Below are positions 8,771-17,037 of a stretch of DNA of 64,000 nucleotides, in pieces. A program made the position numbers and the translations under genes. The stretch comes from an uncultured Lachnospiraceae bacterium (GTDB taxonomy: Bacteria > Bacillota > Clostridia > Lachnospirales > Lachnospiraceae). Under the pieces are notes generated by a model. It saw only the letters and a list, made by a program, of their open reading frames with translations, ran no database searches and had not been told where the DNA came from. Numbering within the stretch: the first letter of the stretch is position 1; each line of letters starts with the position of its first letter. The stretch covers positions 52,045-116,044 of the forward strand of contig CAMNOU010000008.1 of assembly GCA_946546945.1 (NCBI GenBank), written 5' to 3'.

Positions 8771-9997
8771 ATGAGACCATATGATCAGAGGGTCATAAAT
8801 CTGCTGCTGGACCGGTATGAGAGAAGCCTTCTGGCTGCCGGAGAGAATAAGAGGACGATACAGATCGAGGTTCCGTTTGACCGAAAGACCATTCCAAGCT
8901 ATTTCGATGAGAGTTCCGGGGAATTTGAGCGGATTCACATTCTGATGGAACAGCTGGAGAAAGAGGGCCTGATCACGATTGTCTGGAAGGATGAAAAGAA
9001 AGGATATCTGATCCGCAAAATCCGGTTGGAAATCAATGCTCTCGAACGGGCTTACCGGTATGTGAAGCGTACACCGAAGCGGGATATGGAAGACCGGTTG
9101 AAAAATCTGATCCGCGGGATGCTGCCGGAGACGGAAGACAAAGCAGACGTGTTCCGGCAGTTCTGCCATTCTCTTCTGGAAAGGCTGAACAGTCACCAGA
9201 CGGTGAAGGAATATCTGGATCTTGAAAACCCTGAGGATGCAGGCAGACTTCTGCGCGCCGTCCGGCTTGCAGAAGAAAATCAGGAGTCCTGTTATATCAG
9301 AGAGTTTTCCATCCGGCATTTTCAGGACTCCAAAGTCTTTGAGACATTAGAACCCCGTGTGGTGAAAGTGTTTCGAAGATTTAAAAGAGAATATGCGGAT
9401 ATGGATGCAGCTGAAATACTGGCGGAATATAATATTTACCGGACACCGGATTATGTATATTTCAAAGGCCAGGTCATTCTTCTGATTGAAAATAGTGAGA
9501 TGAATATTTCTTCTTTGCGTCAGGGAATCGGTGTTTCGGGAGAAGACTTAAGCCGGGTGCGCTTTTCAAATCTGTCTCATATAAATAAGGTGATCACCAT
9601 TGAGAACCTGACCACGTTTTTTCGATGGCAGGAAGAGGACGCTCTGATTATTTATCTGGGGGGATATCATAATGAGATTCGAAGAAGACTGCTTCAGATG
9701 ATTTACCGGGAAATCCCGCAGGCAGACTATCTGCATTTCGGAGATATCGATGCAGGCGGATTTGCGATTTTCAAAGATCTGATCCGAAAGAGCGGAATCC
9801 CGTTTCAGAGTTACCACATGGATCTGGACACCCTGAAGCAATATGAGCAGTATGGCCGCAGGCTGACGGCCTCTGACCGCGCGAGGCTTGAAAAAATGCT
9901 GGATGAAGATGCCTGGAAAGATGTAATTCGCTATATGCTTGCGCACGATGTGAAGCTGGAACAGGAGTGTATTTTGGCTTCGGAGGATGATACATGA
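8771..9997 (+). CDS. jetD: Wadjet system nuclease subunit JetD (DUF3322/DUF2220, Toprim)
   Basis: A 408-residue protein with an N-terminal helical arm domain and a C-terminal Toprim-like nuclease domain related to topoisomerase VI A. The Toprim glutamate is in IENLTTFF near residue 277 and the Asp pair is in HFGDIDAGG near residues 322-330, so the metal-binding site appears complete. JetD is the nuclease that cleaves circular DNA after JetABC loop extrusion. It lies 28 bases after jetC with a GGAAAAGGGTGAGGAAATG region upstream. Its stop codon overlaps the ATG of a small membrane protein gene by 4 bases (ATGA), linking that gene to the operon. Confidence 0.88.
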   Translation: MRPYDQRVINLLLDRYERSLLAAGENKRTIQIEVPFDRKTIPSYFDESSGEFERIHILMEQLEKEGLITIVWKDEKKGYLIRKIRLEINALERAYRYVKRTPKRDMEDRLKNLIRGMLPETEDKADVFRQFCHSLLERLNSHQTVKEYLDLENPEDAGRLLRAVRLAEENQESCYIREFSIRHFQDSKVFETLEPRVVKVFRRFKREYADMDAAEILAEYNIYRTPDYVYFKGQVILLIENSEMNISSLRQGIGVSGEDLSRVRFSNLSHINKVITIENLTTFFRWQEEDALIIYLGGYHNEIRRRLLQMIYREIPQADYLHFGDIDAGGFAIFKDLIRKSGIPFQSYHMDLDTLKQYEQYGRRLTASDRARLEKMLDEDAWKDVIRYMLAHDVKLEQECILASEDDT

Positions 9998-10173
9998 AAA
10001 AAGAAGTAAGACAGTTTCTATTGCCGCTGATCACAGCGCTGTATATTGTTCTGGTCCCGCTTCTCGGTTTGTTTTTTCGCAAACGGGTACGGCCGGTTGT
10101 CTGGTGCAGCTGCCCGGAAAACAGACACAGGAAGCGGGAACGCCGGTATCTTCATGACAGTTCGTCGCTGTAG
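9994..10173 (+). CDS. 59-residue single-span membrane protein coupled to jetD
   Basis: A small gene with ATG at 9994 overlapping the jetD stop (ATGA) and TAG at 10171-10173. The product starts MKKEVRQFL, has one hydrophobic segment at about residues 8-28, then a strongly basic tail with a CSC pair and many Arg/His residues. The codon-overlap arrangement is typical of real operon genes. GGAGGAT at 9982-9988 can serve as its ribosome binding site, 5 bases before ATG. I do not recognise a family. The last 22 bases overlap the 3' end of the opposite-strand DUF436 gene. It could be an accessory membrane component of the Wadjet locus or a degenerate remnant of a longer gene; expression is not shown. 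Confidence 0.55.
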   Translation: MKKEVRQFLLPLITALYIVLVPLLGLFFRKRVRPVVWCSCPENRHRKRERRYLHDSSSL

Positions 10174-10697
10174 TGTGCACGGATCCCGCCAATGTATTTC
10201 GGACGGACGCGTGCGGCCGTGATATGGGCATCTCCGATGGTATGATGTTCCAGTCTGACCGGGACAGCTACTTTTTTCAGATGCATGCCGATCAGAGTAT
10301 CGCCGATATCCAGTCCGGCATCCGCCTTGATTTCCTCAACGGTCACCGGATTCGCAAAGGTGTTCCAGGCTGTGGTGGCGAAGGAGCCGCCTGCCTTCGG
10401 CTGCGGGACGGCATTGACGATCTCCCGGCCGGGAACCGCATCCTGTTCAATGATAATGGCCCGGTTCAGGTGTTCACAGCATTGCGCCGCGAGCCAGATT
10501 CCTCTTTTTTGCGTGACTCTGTAAAGGCCGGCAAATACGGCTTTGGCTGCCTCTAAGTTGGAGTTGCTCCCGATTCTGTCTCCGCAGACTTCGGAGGTGG
10601 AGCAGCCGACCACGAGGATCTGGCCTTTCTGAAGCTTTGCTTTTTCACATAATTCTTCGGCAGTGGATGCTGCCTGTTCTGTTAATTCTTCAAACAT
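10152..10697 (-). CDS. TIGR01440/DUF436 family protein (YwlG-like)
   Basis: A 181-residue protein whose full length matches the DUF436/TIGR01440 family (B. subtilis YwlG). Recognisable segments are LVVGCSTSEVCGDRIGS, an AAQCCEHLNRA segment, and GGSFATTAWNTF. The family is widely conserved in Firmicutes but its function is not established; thioester or aminoglycoside-acyltransferase-like folds have been suggested. A Cys pair in the CCEH segment and a further Cys in GCSTSE are visible. AAGGAG lies upstream of the start. It is probably cotranscribed with the ECF S-component gene located 42 bases upstream on the same strand. Converges with the jet operon, overlapping the coupled small gene. Confidence 0.85.
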   Translation of the reverse strand: MFEELTEQAASTAEELCEKAKLQKGQILVVGCSTSEVCGDRIGSNSNLEAAKAVFAGLYRVTQKRGIWLAAQCCEHLNRAIIIEQDAVPGREIVNAVPQPKAGGSFATTAWNTFANPVTVEEIKADAGLDIGDTLIGMHLKKVAVPVRLEHHTIGDAHITAARVRPKYIGGIRAHYSDELS

Positions 10698-10739
10698 CTT
10701 TTCATTCTCCTTTTCCTATGTAACTTCTTTTGTTCTATT

Positions 10740-11273
10740 CTACAGATTTCCGATTGTTTTATGATAGAGTACGCGGATCCCGCATTTCCAGCAAAGGAGC
10801 ATGCCGGCGACAGCTCCGAGGGCGGCCTGGGCAATTTCATACGGGAGCTTCAGCATGGCATATTCCAGTGTGCTGTAGACATAAATCTTGCCGAGTGTAT
10901 AACCGGTCACCATGATGACTGCACCGATCGCAACGGCAATGCCGGAAGCAATCTTCGGATGTTTCTTCAGTGTATAATGTGAAATCACCGAGATGACGAC
11001 AGCCTGCACGCCATGCGTGACCAGGGAGACAAACATCGGCAGCGGGTAAAAGAACAGGTCTCCGAGGAAGGAACCGATCCCGCAGGCTACAAAAGCATCC
11101 AGGGGATTCAGAAGAATGGCTGCGAGACAGATCACGATATCGCACAGATACAGATGCCCTCCGGGAACAGGAATCCCGAATGAGGACAGGACAATATTCA
11201 ATGCCATGAAGATGGCAGTTGTGGTGATGCGGATGGTGGTTACATGTTTGGTTTTTGAAATGGGATTTGTCAT
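10740..11273 (-). CDS. ECF transporter S component (vitamin-type substrate-binding membrane protein)
   Basis: A 177-residue integral membrane protein with about five to six hydrophobic helices. The N-terminal AIFMALNIVLSSF helix matches the start of ECF S components, which carry the Ala-rich helix 1 that docks with the shared EcfT. The segment PGGHLYLCDIVICLAAILL and the FLGDLFFYP loop also fit this class. S components capture a vitamin or metal at the outer face; the ATPases EcfA1/A2 and EcfT are encoded elsewhere. The substrate cannot be read from the sequence. It is divergent from a MocR-like regulator; MocR proteins often control pyridoxal phosphate genes, so a vitamin B6 compound is one possible cargo (inference). 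Confidence 0.75.
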   Translation of the reverse strand: MTNPISKTKHVTTIRITTTAIFMALNIVLSSFGIPVPGGHLYLCDIVICLAAILLNPLDAFVACGIGSFLGDLFFYPLPMFVSLVTHGVQAVVISVISHYTLKKHPKIASGIAVAIGAVIMVTGYTLGKIYVYSTLEYAMLKLPYEIAQAALGAVAGMLLCWKCGIRVLYHKTIGNL

Positions 11274-11367
11274 GTCAGTTATTATTCCTTTACAAGTCGT
11301 GATAAAAAGTGTAAGATAAATCTGACCATATATAAATAACCAGAAAGGAAATAAATGATATAACCAG

Positions 11368-12495
11368 ATGAACTACAAGATTGAAAAAGACTTATCAGAA
11401 CCAGCATATCTGCAGCTGTATCGTCTGCTGGTAAAGGATATCGTGGGAGGCGGATATCCCTTTGGAAGCAGGATTCCGTCAAAGCGTGTGCTCGCAGAAG
11501 AAACCGGCGTCAGTGTCATTACGGTGGAGCATGCGATGACGCTTCTCTGTGAAGAAGGATATACAGAATCCAGACAGAGGAGCGGTATTTTTGTTGTCTA
11601 TCGGGGCGAGGATTTTCTGGGAAAGACAGGGCAGATCAGCAATCAGATTTCAGGCGGGGTGCTGAACGGGATGCAGACCGCACCCGGAAGGAAAATACTA
11701 AATGAGGATGGGATGTTCCCGTTTTCTGTTCTGGCAAAAACCATGAGACGCGTCCTGCTGGAATACGGAGAAAAGCTCCTGATCAAGTCGCCCAACCACG
11801 GATGTTCCGAACTCCGGGAAGAAATCTGCAGGTATCTGGCAAGAAGCAGAGGACTGCAGGCAGAACCTTCTCAGATCATTGTGGGATCCGGAGCGGAATA
11901 TCTGTACGGTCTGATTGTGCAGCTTCTGGGGACAGACAGAATCTATGCGATTGAAGACCCTTCCTATAAAAAAATACGGGATGTCTATGAAGCGATGGGG
12001 GCCTCTCTGGATCAGCTCGCTGTGCGGACAGATGGCATCGCCTCTGAAGAACTGGCGCGTACACAGGCGCAGATTCTGCATGTAACTCCTTTTAACAGCT
12101 ATCCCAGCGGTGCAACAGCAAGTATTTCCAAAAAACATGAATACATCAGATGGGCCAGACAGCGGGAGGGGGTTCTGATCGAAGACAACTATGATTCGGA
12201 GCTGACCGTTTCAAAAAAACCGGAGGAGCCTCTTTATTCCATAGCCGAAGATGTTGATGTCATTTATGTGAATACATTCTCCAGAACTATTGCCCCCTCG
12301 ATGCGGATCGGGTATATGGTACTGCCGGTTCATCTGACCGAGCTGTTCAACCGGAGGCTTGGATTCTATTCCTGTACCGTGCCGATTTTTGAACAATATG
12401 TACTGACGGAATTACTTCGCACCGGAGATTTTGAACGGCATATCAACCGGGTGCGCAGAAAAAGAAGAAAGATGCAGGCTGTACATAGCGCATAG
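11368..12495 (+). CDS. MocR/GntR-type regulator with aminotransferase-like domain, truncated and lacking the PLP lysine
   Basis: A 375-residue protein with an N-terminal GntR winged helix (residues about 1-75, PSKRVLAEETGVSVITVEHAM) and a fold-type-I aminotransferase-like domain from about 110. In the MocR family the PLP Schiff-base lysine lies in a TFSKT-like motif; here the motif reads TFSRTIAPSMR with Arg at residue 306 (codon AGA at 12283). The chain stops after RRKRRKM, about 80-100 residues earlier than normal family members of roughly 450-500. No good ribosome binding site directly precedes the ATG. It is divergent from the ECF S gene. It may be a regulator that no longer uses PLP covalently, or a decaying gene. 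Confidence 0.75.
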   Translation: MNYKIEKDLSEPAYLQLYRLLVKDIVGGGYPFGSRIPSKRVLAEETGVSVITVEHAMTLLCEEGYTESRQRSGIFVVYRGEDFLGKTGQISNQISGGVLNGMQTAPGRKILNEDGMFPFSVLAKTMRRVLLEYGEKLLIKSPNHGCSELREEICRYLARSRGLQAEPSQIIVGSGAEYLYGLIVQLLGTDRIYAIEDPSYKKIRDVYEAMGASLDQLAVRTDGIASEELARTQAQILHVTPFNSYPSGATASISKKHEYIRWARQREGVLIEDNYDSELTVSKKPEEPLYSIAEDVDVIYVNTFSRTIAPSMRIGYMVLPVHLTELFNRRLGFYSCTVPIFEQYVLTELLRTGDFERHINRVRRKRRKMQAVHSA

Positions 12496-12505
12496 GACAA
12501 AAACA

Positions 12506-12544
12506 GCCCCCTCTATGATGCTTCCATCATAAAGGGGGCGTTCC
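12506..12544 (-). terminator. Rho-independent terminator of the MtmB-like gene
   Basis: A 15-bp stem (12506-12520 with 12525-12539, one C-A mismatch) around a 4-base loop. Read on the minus strand, the stem is followed by TGTTTTTGTCC, which gives the T-tract; the plus strand side has none. It therefore ends transcription of the minus-strand gene at 12569-13543 and lies just 3' of the MocR-like gene. Confidence 0.75.
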
Positions 12545-12568
12545 TGAAGTCCGCTTTCGGACTATATT

Positions 12569-13543
12569 TTATGAGAGAAACCGGATTCCCATCTCTGTCA
12601 GTTCTGCTTTGACTTCGTCATACATCTGCTGCCATTCCGGAACCGGTTCGATGGTCTCCATGTTATAGGATTCATCAAAAGGAGAACCGGCATTTCCGTC
12701 TTCCATCTCAAAAACATGTTCATATTTTTCGAGGAGCTTCAGCACGATGGCGTTGGCTTCCTCTCTGGTCATGCCCTGTGCGGCAACGGCCTTTCCGACC
12801 TCGCCCATCAGACGGACTTCCAGTCCGGTGCCGTGCGGTACGCGTCCGTTCGCGGAGCCAAGCCCTTCAAGATGTCCGCCGCTGACGGTGACTGCAATGG
12901 AGTTCGCGGCTACCTCATACAGCAGCTCTTTGGTCAGGCTGCCGCTGGACGGCCAGAGGTCGCAGACGATGATAGCCGGAGCATTTTCCGCGAAGGTCTG
13001 GCAGAGAACGGACTGAAGCCACAGACAGCCGCGGGCAGTTGTTGCCACATCCCGGATATGGATCGGGTGGCACAGGTGATAATCAGCAAGGGCAAAAAGA
13101 TTGGCGGCCATGATGGATGCAATCATGATCATGCAGCTTCCGGGAGCGTCTCCGCCCATCCCGCCTACCATGGTGCATGCTAAAGAAGCATTTTTCATGC
13201 CATAGTGAATGGAATTAGCTGCACGGATGAGGTTGCCGTTGTCCATGATCAGCTCGTTAAAAAGAGCGACCAGATGTGAGTCACAGGGACGCAGCCACTG
13301 AGCGGAGACAGCTGACAGATCACCGAGTTCTGTCACGGCGCTCTCGGCAGCCAGAAGTCCCATGCCGGGACGTCCGACTTTATCCAGCGCCCTGTGCAGA
13401 TATTCCATCTCGCGCCGTACTGCAAAGATTTCTGTGGGATCCCCGCTTTTTACAGGATAACCGTCGACATCGATCAGAGAACCGCAGGTCAGAAGATCAA
13501 TGAAAGGCTCTTTTGCCACGCTTTCAAGTATCAGTTCTCCCAT
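12569..13543 (-). CDS. Monomethylamine methyltransferase (MtmB)-like protein, short and without pyrrolysine
   Basis: A 324-residue protein resembling the C-terminal two thirds of MtmB monomethylamine:corrinoid methyltransferases. Shared features by recall: an RREMEYLHRALDKVGRPGMG segment, the RPCDSHL segment, a GGMGGDAPGS glycine loop, HPIHIRDVATTARG, the SGGHLEGLG loop, the TGLEVRLMGEVG segment and a C-terminal YxxxKAELTEMG helix. Archaeal and bacterial MtmB are about 458 residues and carry an in-frame amber codon for pyrrolysine; this gene has no internal stop and lacks about 130 N-terminal residues. AGGAG 6 bases before the ATG at 13543, and an in-frame TGA twelve codons upstream, show that the start is real. 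It may methylate or demethylate a different substrate. No corrinoid protein gene is next to it. Confidence 0.7.
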   Translation of the reverse strand: MGELILESVAKEPFIDLLTCGSLIDVDGYPVKSGDPTEIFAVRREMEYLHRALDKVGRPGMGLLAAESAVTELGDLSAVSAQWLRPCDSHLVALFNELIMDNGNLIRAANSIHYGMKNASLACTMVGGMGGDAPGSCMIMIASIMAANLFALADYHLCHPIHIRDVATTARGCLWLQSVLCQTFAENAPAIIVCDLWPSSGSLTKELLYEVAANSIAVTVSGGHLEGLGSANGRVPHGTGLEVRLMGEVGKAVAAQGMTREEANAIVLKLLEKYEHVFEMEDGNAGSPFDESYNMETIEPVPEWQQMYDEVKAELTEMGIRFLS

Positions 13544-13707
13544 GATATTCTCCTGTAAGAATATTTTAACAGTTCTTCAAAACCAGAAACATTATACCTG
13601 TTTTTATAAGGGAAATAAAGTTATAAAACAGGAAAAACGACAAAAATGAACAAATCTGTGATATAATACGGATACTTAACCTGTGAAAAGAAAATGGAGT
13701 ATGACAT

Positions 13708-16104
13708 ATGGATCATTATGAAAAAAAGGACCGGTTTGCCCGGTTCTATCTGGACAAGGAAAAAGACATGATCGCAGACCTCTATAAAGAGGAAAAGGGA
13801 ATGACATTTGTGCTCTCCACTCCGAATCACGGGACGGGAAATCTGATTACTAATCTGGCCCGTCTGTGTGTGCTGCCGCTGATTCAGAATGAGCAGGGGC
13901 TTCTGGAAATCCGGGGAAAGGTCCCCAGCTATATCGACGGATATAACCGTCTTGTTTATATTTTCCGTCTTGGTGATACCAAAGTGGCCAACATCTATCC
14001 TGACGGAACCGTAGAACTGAAAGCGCATATACCGGCGATCTCAAAGACATTAATGAGCCAGACCAAGGATTATCGGCTGGATATCCGGAAAACGATTGTC
14101 AAAACTTACATCCGCAGCGAGTATAAGTTCCGGACAGATCTTCATACGCATATGAATGCGAATCTGGCCCCGGATCTGCTGATTGCGCTGGGCATCTGCC
14201 ATCAGATCCGCTATCCGCTGTACTATATCAAAAAACTGGGATTAAGGTGCAGTGAGGAGCAGCTTATGCTGCTTGCGGACCGGCGTAAAAAAGTGGAAGA
14301 GCAGTACAGAGACTGCGGCCTGACCGGGAAGTATCTGACCCGCCGGATCGATGACAATACCTTTTTGAATTTTGCGGATCTGATTCTGAACAATACAAAG
14401 AATGCTGCCTGGAATATTCCGCGCATCCGCCGTTCTCTGTCGATCATGAAAGACGGGCAGGCGGTGTTTACCAATCTGGAGAAGGTCTACCTGTACCGGT
14501 ATGTTTTTACAAAAGGACAGAAGGCAGAGGATCCGGTCGGGCTGAAGGAAGAACTGATCAGACAGATCCCCGATGGGGATATCACGCGGACAGTTTTTCG
14601 CATTCTCGAGGACCGGAAGACGAAAGAATACAGGAATAATACCATGTTCCAGGACAAGCTGCTGTGGATCGCGAGAAGTTACGCGAAGCAGGGCGTCTGC
14701 TATGCGGAAATATCCGACACGACACTCGTCAAAAAGGGAGCGGCGGAACATATGCTGGAGGAGGTTCACGCTGTCATGCCGGCCATCCGGAAGGAGACCG
14801 GTGTGCTCCTGCGGTTCCTTGCCGCCATTCGAAGAATCCCGCTGACGATCGTAAAAGACCAGGTGGTCTCCGGGGACTATTTCCGGGAGAACCTGGAGGC
14901 GCTGATGAGCGTGGCGGCGGATCCGTATGTGGCGGGCAGCGATATCATCGGAGAAGAACTGAATGACATCCGGGATATCAGCCCGGTGATCCGGGAACTG
15001 GTAAAAATAGCTGCTGCGGTTCCGGGATTCGTAATCCGCATCCATGCGGGGGAAAACGACGGACTGCGCGATAATATCGGAAACAGCCTGCAGTGTGTGA
15101 AAGAATCCCTTGCGCCGGGGCAGAAGTTCCCGACGATTCGGATCGGACACGGTCTTTACACCGCGGATCTGAAACGCCCGAAAGGACTGGAACTGATCCG
15201 CAAGCTTCAGGAATGCGGCGCTGTCCTGGAGTTTCAGATCACATCCAACGTAAGACTCAACAATTTGAGCGGCATGCAGGATCATCCGCTCCGTCTCTAT
15301 CTGGCACACGGCATCCGGTGCGTCCAGGGGACCGACGGGGGAGCGCTGTACGGCACAGACTCCATCGACGAACAGCTTTCTCTGGAAAAGATGCTCGGGC
15401 TTTCGTATGCCGAGATGATGCAGATGAGTCAGGCGGAACAGGAAGTATTGACAAAAAGTCTGGAGACTTTTGAACAGAAAAGGAAAGCTTATGAAAACCG
15501 CACAAAACCGGTATATCCCGTGATCGATAAACAGCTGTCCCTGATCGGCAGAAGATCCCTGCCTGCAGAAAAAGTGCTAGCGGACAGAATCCGTGAACTT
15601 CCCGCCGATGCGCTTCCAATCGTCATCGTTGGCGGAAGCTTCAATCAGGACGGACATGAGACCAGAATGGGAGAGGCGCAGAAGAAATTTATTGATGAAC
15701 TGCTGAATACAAAGGATCCGGCGGACACATTTTTTGTGATCGGACATAGCCTGCGGGGATATGAACAGTACCTGCTGAAAGAAAATGACGGAAGATTCCC
15801 CGTGTTCGCCATGGTGCCGTCCATGATCACGGAATCGGAATGCAAAAGGCTGAGGGCAAGCAGGGTCGGCGTGCGTGTTTCCATTGAACCGGTACCGATG
15901 GGCACATACAAAAGCTTCGCGTATGAAATCTTTAAACGCCGTCCGTCCATGCTGGTAGCGTTCGACGGCAACATTGCGGGCGCGAACATGATCCAGGAAG
16001 CAAAGAACAGCAAATATCCCTGCCGGATCTATGTGAACCGGCGTTCGAAGACACTCCGGATGAAAGCCGAATCTCTGGAAGGGTACGTGACCATGTTCGG
16101 ATAA
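13708..16104 (+). CDS. Large adenosine-deaminase-like protein with C-terminal Rossmann/SLOG-like domain
   Basis: A 798-residue protein. Amidohydrolase-type deaminase motifs are present: HTH at residues 146-148, HAGE at 446-449, GHG around 480-482, and TDGG at 542-545. By analogy with adenosine deaminase, H146, H148, H446 and D543 are zinc ligands, E449 and H481 catalytic. The canonical second Asp of the TDDP motif is replaced by Gly 544. The gap between HTH and HAGE is about 300 residues instead of about 200, so there is an insertion of roughly 100. Residues 1-140 precede the barrel with an IYPDGTVELK segment. Residues 636-798 form a second domain with VIVGGSFN and FDGNIAGANMIQEAK, which looks like a nucleotide-binding Rossmann or SLOG fold. 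Substrate unknown; a purine nucleoside or nucleotide signal is plausible. Confidence 0.75.
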   Translation: MDHYEKKDRFARFYLDKEKDMIADLYKEEKGMTFVLSTPNHGTGNLITNLARLCVLPLIQNEQGLLEIRGKVPSYIDGYNRLVYIFRLGDTKVANIYPDGTVELKAHIPAISKTLMSQTKDYRLDIRKTIVKTYIRSEYKFRTDLHTHMNANLAPDLLIALGICHQIRYPLYYIKKLGLRCSEEQLMLLADRRKKVEEQYRDCGLTGKYLTRRIDDNTFLNFADLILNNTKNAAWNIPRIRRSLSIMKDGQAVFTNLEKVYLYRYVFTKGQKAEDPVGLKEELIRQIPDGDITRTVFRILEDRKTKEYRNNTMFQDKLLWIARSYAKQGVCYAEISDTTLVKKGAAEHMLEEVHAVMPAIRKETGVLLRFLAAIRRIPLTIVKDQVVSGDYFRENLEALMSVAADPYVAGSDIIGEELNDIRDISPVIRELVKIAAAVPGFVIRIHAGENDGLRDNIGNSLQCVKESLAPGQKFPTIRIGHGLYTADLKRPKGLELIRKLQECGAVLEFQITSNVRLNNLSGMQDHPLRLYLAHGIRCVQGTDGGALYGTDSIDEQLSLEKMLGLSYAEMMQMSQAEQEVLTKSLETFEQKRKAYENRTKPVYPVIDKQLSLIGRRSLPAEKVLADRIRELPADALPIVIVGGSFNQDGHETRMGEAQKKFIDELLNTKDPADTFFVIGHSLRGYEQYLLKENDGRFPVFAMVPSMITESECKRLRASRVGVRVSIEPVPMGTYKSFAYEIFKRRPSMLVAFDGNIAGANMIQEAKNSKYPCRIYVNRRSKTLRMKAESLEGYVTMFG

Positions 16105-16141
16105 AGAAAAAAGCAAATCGCCGGGAGAAATCGGGAGCAGG

Positions 16142-16170
16142 TTGACAAAACAGGAGAATACTGGTGTAAT
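16142..16170 (+). promoter_or_regulatory. Promoter of the MBL hydrolase operon
   Basis: A perfect TTGACA at 16142-16147 and TGTAAT at 16165-16170 separated by exactly 17 bases. It would start transcription just before the AAGGAGG at 16184-16190 and drive the MBL, thioesterase and DUF1847 genes. Confidence 0.75.
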
Positions 16171-16206
16171 GATAGTAAACCTTAAGGAGGAACGGACAAT
16201 AAAGAT

Positions 16207-16989
16207 ATGAAAATCGTGACACTGGTGGAGGATACCACATGCGGGGAACTTCAGGCAGAACACGGCCTGAGCGTTTATATCGAGACAGACAGGCACAGAG
16301 TTCTCTTTGATGTCGGGACAACGGATCTGTTCATACGAAACGCAAAGAAACTGGGGATCGACCTTTCCCGGACGGACACGGTTGTTATTTCCCACGGACA
16401 TGACGATCACGGCGGCGGTCTGGACGCCTTTTTAAAAATCAATGATCACGCAGAGATCTATCTGCAAAAGGCTGCATTTGCTGATCATTATTCGAATAAG
16501 AAGACCGGTCCGGAATACATCGGCCTGAATCAGAGCCTGAGGGAACATCCGCAGATCCATCTGCTGGACGGTTCTCTTGTGATCGATGAACAGCTGCAGA
16601 TTTACAGCCATGTGAACGGAGAGGTCTTTGAAACGAACCGGAATCTTCTGAAAGAGGACTTCGAAAGGGATGATTTTGTTCATGAACAGCACCTCGTGAT
16701 CAGTGAGAACGGAAAACATGTGCTTCTGATGGGCTGCGGACATAAAGGCGTTTTAAATATCATCCGGGAATGCCCGGTAAAGCCGCAGGTGGTCATCGGC
16801 GGTTTTCATCTGTACAGTCCGAGGACCGGCGAGACGATGCCGGAAGAACTGATTCTGGAGGTGGCGCAGAAGCTGCCTGAGGCGGTATATTATACGGGAC
16901 ACTGCACCGGGGATCAGGCACTGGAGATTCTGAAAAGAAAACTGCCGGAGATTTATCCGCTGATGACAGGAACCGTGATAGAGGTTTGA
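16207..16989 (+). CDS. MBL-fold metallohydrolase
   Basis: A 260-residue metallo-beta-lactamase fold protein. The metal motif HGHDDH is at residues 63-68, preceded by LFDVGTT at about 33-39 and followed by a LMGCGHKG segment and GGFHLYS, giving further ligands (His and Cys/Asp). This pattern is common to the subgroup annotated as dihydropterin-methyl-ribofuranosyl-aminobenzene phosphate synthase-like or general MBL hydrolases; the true substrate is not known. The ribosome binding site AAGGAGG lies 17 bases before the ATG at 16207, unusually far, so a non-ATG start between them cannot be excluded. It is the first gene of a probable three-gene unit with a perfect promoter. Confidence 0.85.
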   Translation: MKIVTLVEDTTCGELQAEHGLSVYIETDRHRVLFDVGTTDLFIRNAKKLGIDLSRTDTVVISHGHDDHGGGLDAFLKINDHAEIYLQKAAFADHYSNKKTGPEYIGLNQSLREHPQIHLLDGSLVIDEQLQIYSHVNGEVFETNRNLLKEDFERDDFVHEQHLVISENGKHVLLMGCGHKGVLNIIRECPVKPQVVIGGFHLYSPRTGETMPEELILEVAQKLPEAVYYTGHCTGDQALEILKRKLPEIYPLMTGTVIEV

Positions 16990-17037
16990 CAGCGGGGAAC
17001 AAAAGAGAATGAAGAAACAGGAAAGTGATGGGAAAAC

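Noticed and set aside
12569..13543. In-frame amber (pyrrolysine) codon in the MtmB-like gene
   Set aside because: The reading frame is open throughout; the first upstream in-frame stop is TGA, so no pyrrolysine is needed.
13708..16104. RADAR (RdrB) defence deaminase
   Set aside because: Size is similar, but no RdrA-type ATPase gene is next to it and the TDDP motif is altered. Kept only as a possible relation.
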